From: Rhypophila decipiens
Taxonomy: Eukaryota > Ascomycota > Sordariomycetes > Sordariales > Naviculisporaceae
Length of the DNA stretch: 12,602 nucleotides
Assembly (NCBI GenBank): GCA_033297075.1
Contig: MU858409.1
Span: 1 to 12,602 of the forward strand
Direction of reading: 5' to 3'
The notes beneath the pieces were generated by a model. That model worked only from the letters and a program-made list of their open reading frames with translations, was not told the DNA's origin and made no database searches. The position numbers and the translations under genes are program-made. Shown piece by piece: positions 7,259-12,602 of the stretch (the first letter of the stretch is position 1; every line of letters starts with the position of its first letter).

Positions 7259-7975
7259 TCAGACAAGCCAAGCAGTGATCCCCAGACCAGCAAAAACACC
7301 CCAAGCCGCCATCATCGGACTACCCCTTCCGGCCGCGACATTTTGAGTACGCGGTTGACCGTCGGCGTCAGGCTGAGGAGTGGGTTCATTGTTTCCCGGG
7401 GCTTTGGGGGTCGTGGTCGGCTTGGGTGGCAGACTCGGGGTGGTACCGCTGCAGATGCCAATGTTAAAACACTCACATGGTCAGCAAGGAAATGTCAGAA
7501 CCACTTACATGGTTGGGCCTGGAACAGGGGTGGTACTCTAATCCTCCTCATCAACAGCCCCTCCTGACCCCGAGCCACCAGAGCCTGCAGTGATGCCACC
7601 GCACTGCTCCCTATAATACTTCTCACTCAACCACCCCTCCGCCGCCGGACACACCTCCTCGGGGAACCAAACCGCGCAGTAATAGAACCAGCTCTCGGCA
7701 GCCATTCTTGAGGCTCTCATGTCGTAGATGTCTACCGTGTCGCATATGTCAAAGCACTCGAGCACAGCCTGGGGGATGGTGACGCCGCCGCCGCAGAAGC
7801 AGGTGGCAAAGGACCGGTCGGCCCAGGGGTCGGCGGGGGGGCTGGTGTCGCAGAGGTTGTAGGCCTGCTCTTCGCAGGTTGTGCATTCTGGGTAGACAGA
7901 GCCCATGAAGATCAGGTCAGCAGCTGTGGCGTGTCCGAGGAGGATGAGGAGCAGAGAGCTTTGTATGGTGGTCAT
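7259..7975 (-). CDS. secreted ten-cysteine, probably GPI-anchored protein, interrupted by an in-frame TAG
   Basis: The start is ATG 7973-7975 in ideal context (GCACCATGA). Residues 1-18 (MTTIQSSLLLILLGHATA) form a signal peptide. The mature part has ten cysteines (31, 34, 42, 59, 61, 74, 78, 100, 109, 125), then a Gly/Ser linker, and reaches TAG at 7538-7540 after 145 codons. The same frame continues beyond that stop as STTPVPGPT. Splicing a 60 nt intron (7449-7508) joins it in frame to GTTPSLPPKPTTTPKAPG and a tail ending in a small-residue region plus MMAAWGVFAGLGITAWLV (stop TGA 7259-7261), a classic GPI-attachment signal. The complete model would be 217 amino acids plus the TAG codon. Either the TAG is a loss-of-anchor mutation, or a further weak 60 nt intron (7519-7578, GT..AG, in frame) removes it. 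No known family is recognised; it is an effector-like or cell-surface protein. Confidence 0.68.
7449..7508 (-). other. spliceosomal intron linking the Cys-rich domain to the GPI tail
   Basis: On the minus strand this starts GTAAGT, has CTGAC at two positions as branch candidates and ends CTGCAG. Its 60 nt length and signals are canonical for filamentous fungi. Removal joins AT|C as an Ile codon and keeps the frame with both flanking coding segments. This is the main evidence that the downstream tail exon belongs to the gene. Confidence 0.65.
7538..7540 (-). other. in-frame TAG between Cys-rich domain and Pro/Thr linker
   Basis: The codon context is VDEED-TAG-STTPVPGPT, with similar low-complexity linker sequence on both sides. 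A CAG-to-TAG transition (C to T in CpA, the direction favoured by repeat-induced point mutation) could create it in one step, but no repeat context is visible. Confidence 0.5.
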
Positions 7976-8885
7976 GGTGCTGGATAGGACTCTTGAGAGT
8001 GATGGCAAGGTGATTTGGATTCGAATGGCTGGGTGGTAATTCGGAAACGGATAGAGGGTTCACTGGTAGTTATAATCTGGAATGAAGGCTCTGCTCAATC
8101 TTTGCGCCCTAGCTTGTTCTATTCGCATACTTGTTGATGGACGCTCTGTCTTATCACTGCGTCAGCCAGGATCGAGTCTAAGAACCCTGCAGGCAGCCCT
8201 TTGCTCTTTTTGTCGGCGCTATGGGTTGATAAAGCACCTGTTGAGCCGTGGATTGGATCCTAGCCAGTTTCGTTGGCTCATGAGCTGCAGTGACCCTCTT
8301 GGCATACAGGACTGCCTTTCAGCTGGCGTCGATAGTTGATGAAGTTATCCATTGTTCTGGACTCTTGGCCCCTTGGCGCTGGATGTCTGCTGAATGAGGC
8401 GTCGCTGAGTAGAACTGCTCAGGGTGCCAAGATATCCATACTCGATTGACCAGTATGTGGTAAAGATTCCAGACGTTTGCTTTGTTCGGTTCTGTGCTGA
8501 GGAAGATCGGTTAATCGGCAACCTGTGCCTTGAATGGTAGACCGTTGGAGAGTTGCAGTGGGATCCGAGATGGACCAGATGGTCGGAAAAGCCCAGCACA
8601 ACCTTCCAATTTAGGCTAAAGTTCTAGACACGCTCCCTTGATGATAGGTTGAGCGAGAGTATCTATGTACCAGCATCACGTTCCTTTGAATGATACATGG
8701 CTTGGCTTCAAGCGTGATGACGTCGTTCTCGAGCCTTGTCGCAGATTCTCATTAATAGCACTGCAGGCCTGGAAGTTAGAGTCGATGAAGCGCAATTCTC
8801 TCCCGTTTCTGCCTTTCATCTTGCGCACTTCTCCGACATATAGTCCTGCTTTGTGGAACTTCTGCCTCCGTTACTAGTAGGAGCA
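7976..8885. other. shared upstream region of two divergent secreted-protein genes
   Basis: This interval of about 0.9 kb contains only short overlapping ORFs of unconvincing composition (for example plus 8082-8339 and minus 8345-8599). It should contain both promoters, the minus-strand gene reading left and the plus-strand gene reading right. I see no strong motif. Confidence 0.45.
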
Positions 8886-9654
8886 ATGCAGCTTGTCAAC
8901 AGGGCAAACCAAGCAGCGTCTCTAGCTTTGCTGCTGCTCGTGCCCGAGATCCGCGCCCAATCCGATACCTCAAAGTGAGTACCATCTTGTCCGCTCCCAC
9001 ACCGGCCACACATGATGTTGAAACTAAATTCTCCACAGCCAAAACATAACCCTGCGTTTCTCCCAAGACAGCAGCGACACCTCGTGCTCATACACCGACT
9101 CTGACGGCGCATTGACCTTTACAACCCAAAGCATACCCCTTCTCGGCCATTGTTTCGACTTTCGGGCCCTCTTTAGCGGGAACCCAACTCAGGGGTTCGT
9201 AAACCAGACAGAGAACCTCGGTTCCGGCGTCCACTACGCCCAAGATCCAGGCATACACTGGCAACTTCTCAATGCAAACGACTTTGATCCTCAAGTAAAT
9301 TACTCAAAGGTTCTGTATCGTCAGCACGTGACGAACCCTGCCAGCGAGCAATATCAACCGGGCCACTACGCAGACCGCGTGGTGACCATCTACCCAGGAC
9401 CGGGATGCAGGCAGTTGAATCCTGCCGACAACAAGACGTTGTTTCCGTGGTATGGGTTTAGCTGCTGGAGCGAGGAGCAAGGAAGCTGCGGTGTCTTGGG
9501 GTACAGTATTGCCAGTTTTAGCATCCAGCCGGGACGGGAGGATGATGGTCGGACTTGCTGGGTATTTGCCAGGGAAGGCAGTGCACCATCTCTTCGGCCT
9601 GCCGAAATGGCGGTATTGGCGACTGTGTTATTAGGGCTCTGGTTTGTCATATAG
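8886..9654 (+). CDS. secreted six-cysteine, probably GPI-anchored protein of unknown function
   Basis: This is a two-exon gene. Exon 1 (8886-8974) encodes MQLVNRANQA and a hydrophobic LALLLLV core with likely cleavage after residue 24 (IRA|QS). A 64 nt intron follows. Exon 2 (9039-9654) continues in frame (split codon AA|C = Asn) to TAG. The product is 234 residues with six cysteines (46, 68, 153, 172, 180, 203), probably three disulphides, and four N-glycosylation sequons (Asn32, 85, 117, 161). The C terminus is a short hydrophobic tail (AEMAVLATVLLGLWFVI) after a Ser/Pro/Arg spacer, fitting a GPI-attachment signal. The protein is not recognised. Aromatic and Gly-rich segments such as FPWYGFSCWSEEQGSCGVLG suggest a compact extracellular fold. 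It diverges from the neighbouring ten-cysteine gene, so the pair may be co-regulated surface or host-interaction proteins. Confidence 0.8.
8975..9038 (+). other. intron of the six-cysteine secreted protein gene
   Basis: It begins GTGAGT and ends CCACAG, with an ACTAAAT branch-like sequence 10-16 nt before the acceptor. At 64 nt it is normal for ascomycetes. It separates the signal-peptide exon from the body of the protein and preserves the frame. Confidence 0.8.
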
Positions 9655-10040
9655 GGTACAACGTTTTTAGCCTTGCCGTTACTTCTGGATCCAAGTCACC
9701 CTAATCCCAGCTAACGGCAGTGCCAGTGGTAATGTTACCTGGGACCTATCAGCCCGCAGCAATCTACGGGGACCCGAACTCGCAGTGCCTTGCTCGCAAG
9801 GTTTAATGTCCCTCCTCTTAGCCATTAGAGGCTTCACTTAAGTCGGGCGCGTCTAATTATAACCAACCAGGACATAACCATAGGACCTATAGCATGTGGA
9901 TGGTTAAGCTATAAGTAAGTTAGAAGCCTCTTCGAACTTGTATGTAATATAGAGTATATTAGGTCTAGATAAAAAAGATAAAAAGAAATACACTATATTA
10001 TAGTCAATGAAGTTCCTGGGAAGGAGAAGGCACAGTAAAT
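9655..10040. other. AT-rich spacer leading into transposon island
   Basis: No gene is seen. Base composition falls towards AT from about 9850, with runs such as 9970-10005. A 9 bp inverted pair, AGAGGCTTC (9827-9835) and GAAGCCTCT (9923-9931), brackets about 105 bp and might be a remnant of a small element, but no duplication flanks it. Confidence 0.45.
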
Positions 10041-10049
10041 GAGAGGGTG
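10041..10049 (+). repeat. left 9 bp target-site duplication (GAGAGGGTG)
   Basis: It is identical to 10478-10486 and directly abuts the left terminus of the 428 bp element. A 9 bp duplication is diagnostic of Mutator-superfamily insertion. Confidence 0.85.
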
Positions 10050-10062
10050 GGGGCCTAATAGG

Positions 10063-10080
10063 TTCGCGGGTTCCCGCGAA
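10063..10080. repeat. terminal GC-rich palindrome, left MITE arm
   Basis: TTCGCGGG and CCCGCGAA are perfect arms around TT. It starts 13 bp inside the element end and matches the right-arm palindrome at 10447-10464 in reverse orientation. It is a plausible transposase-binding core. Confidence 0.6.
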
Positions 10081-10446
10081 TCTAAGATTTTTCGCCTTTC
10101 CCGTTCCACAACACCAAATAATGTTTTCAAAATTCCGAAAAGAATTCCATCTATCTACTAAGTTCAATTTTACCTTTCTTCTTCATTTCAGATAGTTTTA
10201 CTTAGAAATAAAAGACTAATAGAGAGTTACGTTTTTGCTTATATAACAATCTAGCTTATTTGGACGGGATCCCGCGAAAATTATGTAAGCAAGCAACTTA
10301 ACTCCTTGTTATTCTTTCAGTTTTAGGTGAAAACTTTTGAAATGAAAATGGCAAGTAAATTTAGGCCTAATAAAGAGATTTAATTTTTTCCAAACTTTTA
10401 AAAACATCAGTTGATGTTGTGGAAGGGGAAAGGGAAAAATCTTAGA

Positions 10447-10464
10447 TTCGCGGGTACCCGCGAA
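10447..10464. repeat. terminal GC-rich palindrome, right MITE arm
   Basis: TTCGCGGGTACCCGCGAA is a perfect 18 bp palindrome with GGTACC at its centre. It mirrors the left-arm copy and resembles the CACGGGTACCCGTG palindromes in the neighbouring autonomous element. Confidence 0.65.
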
Positions 10465-10477
10465 CCTATTGGGCCCC

Positions 10478-10486
10478 GAGAGGGTG
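10478..10486 (+). repeat. right 9 bp target-site duplication (GAGAGGGTG)
   Basis: This is an exact copy of 10041-10049, directly after the right terminus of the MITE. An unmutated duplication suggests a relatively recent insertion. Confidence 0.85.
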
Positions 10487-10531
10487 CTTGAGATGACTAA
10501 GCATTTTAACCCCAAAGGGGCCCCATAGGGC

Positions 10532-10571
10532 CACGGGTACCCGTGTCTCTAAAATTTCACGGGTACCCGTG
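10532..10571. repeat. paired CACGGGTACCCGTG palindromes in the MULE terminus
   Basis: Two identical 14 bp palindromes occur at 10532-10545 and 10558-10571, 26 bp apart centre to centre (about 2.5 helical turns). The intervening TCTCTAAAATTT resembles the ATCTAAGATTTTT that follows the MITE palindrome. Repeated palindromes at a transposon end are good candidates for transposase binding. Confidence 0.6.
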
Positions 10572-10673
10572 CGCATTATGTAAGCCCGCTACCCACCTCA
10601 CATGTCTACAGTCGTAAAACCCCTTCCAAGTCCAAGTCACAACTGCAGTTGTTAAATCCTTGAATTCTCTATG

Positions 10674-11063
10674 CTAAACACTAACTATAATACATTCTTC
10701 TTCCAGATTCTCGGCTGAGTATACAGCCTGCTGCTCCTCAATATCCCTATCTATCCTCCTCCAGATATCGTCCACACCTCTTCTTCCGGTGTCAAATGGC
10801 TCCTTTTCTCTCTCTTGAGTTACTTGAGCGTCAATTCGGCTGTCTTCTGCTCTACTCCAATCCAGATAGGCCATCATCTCCTCCTTCGTCCAGTCCCTTG
10901 AGCCTGTTGCTGTTGTACACTGCTTTGTCATCTGCTTATAGTCAAGACACCACTCGTAGCTTGCCTTACTGTATCGTAGTGGTAGGCCCATCGCCTTCCG
11001 GTATTCTTGGTTGGTTTTGATGCTCCCACGCGGTTGGGCTTTATACTGTAACGATCGTGACAT
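10674..11063 (-). CDS. MULE companion ORF, unknown function
   Basis: This 129-residue ORF starts at ATG 11061-11063 and lies between the transposase stop and the left terminus, on the same strand as the transposase and 122 bp downstream of it. It is hydrophilic and charged, with no signal peptide or membrane segment. Notable parts are LPLRYSKASYEWCLDYKQMT (27-46), TKEEMMAYLDWSRAEDSRID (59-78) and an acidic C-terminal half rich in Asp, Glu and Arg, probably helical. Trp and Tyr in the first half suggest a small folded domain. My impression is that similar ORFs recur beside ascomycete MULE transposases, but I cannot verify that here. It could be a DNA-binding or accessory transposition protein, a captured host fragment, or a 3' exon of a longer transcript. 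Confidence 0.6.
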   Translation of the reverse strand: MSRSLQYKAQPRGSIKTNQEYRKAMGLPLRYSKASYEWCLDYKQMTKQCTTATGSRDWTKEEMMAYLDWSRAEDSRIDAQVTQEREKEPFDTGRRGVDDIWRRIDRDIEEQQAVYSAENLEEECIIVSV

Positions 11064-11102
11064 ACCATACCACTACGTAACATAGCCCAAAAGAGCAACT
11101 AG

Positions 11103-11127
11103 ACTTGATTGGAAGATCCAATCAAGT
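11103..11127. repeat. perfect 10 bp hairpin between the two MULE ORFs
   Basis: ACTTGATTGG and CCAATCAAGT pair perfectly around AAGAT. It sits in the 122 bp gap, downstream of the transposase stop and upstream of the companion ORF start (minus strand), where a transcript end or a promoter for the second ORF is expected. Its role is unknown. Confidence 0.45.
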
Positions 11128-11185
11128 AAATGGTATGTATAGTACGTATGAGGGTGTATAGGGTGGTTGTTCCTCTATACGATCC

Positions 11186-12602
11186 TCACATATACCAGGT
11201 TTCTCTTGCTTTGACATATCTCTGGTAGATTGCCCGTGGATCATAGTACGCTAGTGAAGCCGAAGGTGGATGCAATGAAGGCGGTGGTACAGGTGCTAGG
11301 GGTTCAGACGGTGGTGGTGTACGGGCTGGGGGTGTATCTTCGATGATCATTTGGGATGGTGGTATCGCAGGTCCTGTTGCTGGTGAGATCGGCTCTGGAG
11401 CTGAGGCTGGCTGTAACAGCTCTATATGCCTCTGGGGGCATGCCTTTGAGGTCATTATATGACCTAATGTATGGCATCGGCTGCATCTGGGTAATGCCCT
11501 TGGTTGTATTGTCGCCTCGACTACCTCGAACCGACTAGGCTCCCGCCTAGTACTTGATTGTGGTATTTTCGAGTTAGTAGCAACTGGATCGATCCGTTGT
11601 CGAGGCTCCAATAAGAACTGAGGAGCACCATCGCGTTTCAAGTGCCAATGGGGCGAGAAATGATCTAGCCGAAGGACTAGGTTCCGGTCTAACAAATCTT
11701 TCAGCCTGTGAGCACAAGGCAGTCCCATAGATCGAGAAAAAGAACCCGAACAACTTGGTAATAAAGGTGGATCTCTTCTGGTAAGGAGTTTCCGCTGCTC
11801 TTCAACTTTCCTCAAGGCCTCATGTGATACCCATCCACGTACTGCACTATATAGTGAGCCAGAGAGTTCAATTGGTAGACGAAGTTGCTGCTTAGCTTGG
11901 TTAGACTTCAACTCCATGAGCTGGTTGAGAAGTGCATATTTTATTGCCCTCCAAGCTTCAAAAAGATCCAATGTAGATCTTTTGAGATACGCCTTAAGCA
12001 GTCCATGGATACCTTCACAACGTGAGGTTACCACATTGCCAAAGTGTGGGTGTCGATCAACCCAAGCCTTGACAAGCTTCTCTTTATGCGGATCGAGCCA
12101 AGTTGTCTTGATATATCCGACCTCTTCGATATAGTCTGGAAGATACTGCTTTTCGAACTCTCGCACACGCTTGTAGAAGGTTTCTTCATCTGGAGATCTA
12201 ATGATTGCATGCCAGGATTTATAGAATTCGTTCCAAGCCTCAAGTCCCTGTTGTCGTGTGAATGCTGGCTGACAATGGCGAAGGACTGCTTTGTTTGCAT
12301 GCCATAGGCACAGAAGTAAAGCGGCGGATGGAAAGCAGGTAGTAGCGGCGTTCATGCATGCGATACAACAGTCCGTTAAGATGACAGAAGGAAATCGAGT
12401 ATTGCACACCTCGTAGAGAGATTTGAGCCGGTCCAAGGCCCAAATATAGTCCTGTTCGGTCTCGCCGCTGAGAAATGCAAATGCTATGCAGAAAGATCGC
12501 TGACAAGCGTCGACTCCGATTATATCAAGAAGCGGCATGCCGTACTTATTTGTCTTATAGGTGCAGTCCAGTAAGAGGGTATCTGGGTAGGCCTGAAGGT
12601 AT
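11186..12602 (-). CDS. Mutator-like (MULE) DDE transposase, 5' end beyond the window
   Basis: The reading frame is open from the window edge (12601) to the stop at 11186-11188, at least 471 codons; the internal ATG at 12538 is not the true start. Landmarks in order: TLLLDCTYKTNKYGMPLLDI with the first catalytic Asp, VILTDCCIACMNA with the second Asp, LLCLWHANKAVLRHC (the CxWH motif of the MULE catalytic core), and TSRCEGIHGLLKAYL with the catalytic Glu. A SWIM-type zinc motif ending GLPCAHRL follows, then a zinc knuckle CSRCHTLGHIMTSKAC (CX2CX4HX6C), and a Pro/Ser-rich tail. It would cut element ends and integrate them with 9 bp target duplications in the nucleus. Fungal MULE transposases such as Fusarium Hop are about 800 residues, so roughly 350 N-terminal residues are missing. 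All visible catalytic residues are present and no stop interrupts it, so it may be active. Confidence 0.92.
   Translation of the reverse strand, partial: YLQAYPDTLLLDCTYKTNKYGMPLLDIIGVDACQRSFCIAFAFLSGETEQDYIWALDRLKSLYEVCNTRFPSVILTDCCIACMNAATTCFPSAALLLCLWHANKAVLRHCQPAFTRQQGLEAWNEFYKSWHAIIRSPDEETFYKRVREFEKQYLPDYIEEVGYIKTTWLDPHKEKLVKAWVDRHPHFGNVVTSRCEGIHGLLKAYLKRSTLDLFEAWRAIKYALLNQLMELKSNQAKQQLRLPIELSGSLYSAVRGWVSHEALRKVEEQRKLLTRRDPPLLPSCSGSFSRSMGLPCAHRLKDLLDRNLVLRLDHFSPHWHLKRDGAPQFLLEPRQRIDPVATNSKIPQSSTRREPSRFEVVEATIQPRALPRCSRCHTLGHIMTSKACPQRHIELLQPASAPEPISPATGPAIPPSQMIIEDTPPARTPPPSEPLAPVPPPSLHPPSASLAYYDPRAIYQRYVKARETWYM

Larger units (their letters stand above)
10050..10477. mobile_element. non-autonomous Mutator-type MITE with long terminal inverted repeats
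   Basis: This 428 bp element starts GGGGCCTAATAGGTTCGCGG and ends with the inverse of GGGGCCCAATAGGTTCGCGG. The outer 65-70 bp of the two arms are nearly identical. Divergent but alignable similarity continues to about 10247 on the left and 10280 on the right, so most of the element is an imperfect foldback. Each arm carries a GC-rich palindrome (TTCGCGGGTTCCCGCGAA at 10063-10080; TTCGCGGGTACCCGCGAA at 10447-10464) in otherwise AT-rich DNA. The centre has a third, CGGGATCCCG (10265-10274), followed by ATTATGTAAGC. It has no coding capacity. Perfect 9 bp direct repeats GAGAGGGTG flank it exactly. Mobilisation in trans by a Mutator-like transposase is inferred; such an enzyme is encoded next door. 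Confidence 0.85.
10517..12602. mobile_element. autonomous Mutator-like element (MULE), left part; continues beyond the window
   Basis: The left end is placed at GGGGCCCCATAGG (10517), which aligns with the MITE terminus GGGGCCCAATAGG and is followed at a similar distance by the same type of palindrome. Inside lie a 129-codon ORF and a DDE transposase gene, both on the minus strand and so transcribed towards this end. Two 14 bp palindromes, CACGGGTACCCGTG, and an ATTATGTAAGC block occupy the subterminal region. The other terminus is off the right edge. If the boundary is right, the target duplication should be the nine bases 10508-10516 (AACCCCAAA), repeated beyond the right end. Both ORFs are uninterrupted, so the element looks young. 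Confidence 0.75.

Noticed and set aside
7538..7540. Programmed stop-codon readthrough at the TAG
   Set aside because: The following bases (AGTACC) do not match known readthrough contexts such as CARYYA after UAG or CUA after UGA; mutation or splicing is simpler.
9827..9931. Possible small MITE bounded by AGAGGCTTC / GAAGCCTCT
   Set aside because: Inner similarity fades after the 9 bp arms and no target duplication is seen at either edge.
10050..10477. Assignment of the foldback element to the hAT superfamily
   Set aside because: hAT elements make 8 bp duplications; here the repeat is 9 bp and the termini match an adjacent element encoding a Mutator-type transposase.
1..12602. tRNA, rRNA or CRISPR arrays
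   Set aside because: A visual scan on both strands found no cloverleaf-like tRNA ends, rRNA blocks or regularly spaced direct repeats; a CRISPR array is not expected in a fungal nuclear genome.

Overview
This looks like a stretch of nuclear DNA from a filamentous ascomycete (Pezizomycotina, probably Sordariomycetes). The evidence is GC-rich, mostly intronless genes, 60-64 nt introns with GTRAGT donors and CTGAC-like or CTAA-like branch sequences, Kozak-type starts, a fungal feruloyl esterase, secreted GPI-type proteins and a fungal-type Mutator-like transposon. Assignment below class level is not possible from sequence alone.

Left and centre (1-9655) is host sequence. A secreted feruloyl esterase is on the minus strand (553-1461). 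A long, mostly disordered fungal hypothetical protein with Cys/His-rich blocks is also on the minus strand (1942-3903); its last codons appear to be in the wrong frame. After a gene-poor 1.6 kb interval comes a sterol reductase of the ERG4/ERG24 family, closest by motif to 7-dehydrocholesterol reductase, on the plus strand (5503-6882). Two small secreted, probably GPI-anchored proteins diverge from a shared 0.9 kb region. The minus-strand one (7259-7975) has ten cysteines, and its GPI-tail exon lies behind an in-frame TAG. The plus-strand one (8886-9654) has two exons and six cysteines.

Right (about 9.7-12.6 kb) is a transposon island. It has an AT-rich spacer, then a complete 428 bp Mutator-type MITE (10050-10477) with long inverted arms and a perfect 9 bp target-site duplication. 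Thirty bases further on is the left end of an apparently intact autonomous Mutator-like element (10517 to beyond the window). That element carries a 129-codon companion ORF and a DDE transposase with SWIM-like and zinc-knuckle C-terminal motifs. MITE and autonomous element share a related terminus (GGGGCC..ATAGG followed by a CGGGTACCCG palindrome) and an internal ATTATGTAAGC block.

The host genes do not form an obvious pathway: they combine plant cell-wall attack (esterase), sterol modification and cell-surface or secreted proteins. The most notable structures are the MITE/MULE pair, the stop-interrupted GPI protein and the frame slip at the end of the Cys/His-rich protein.
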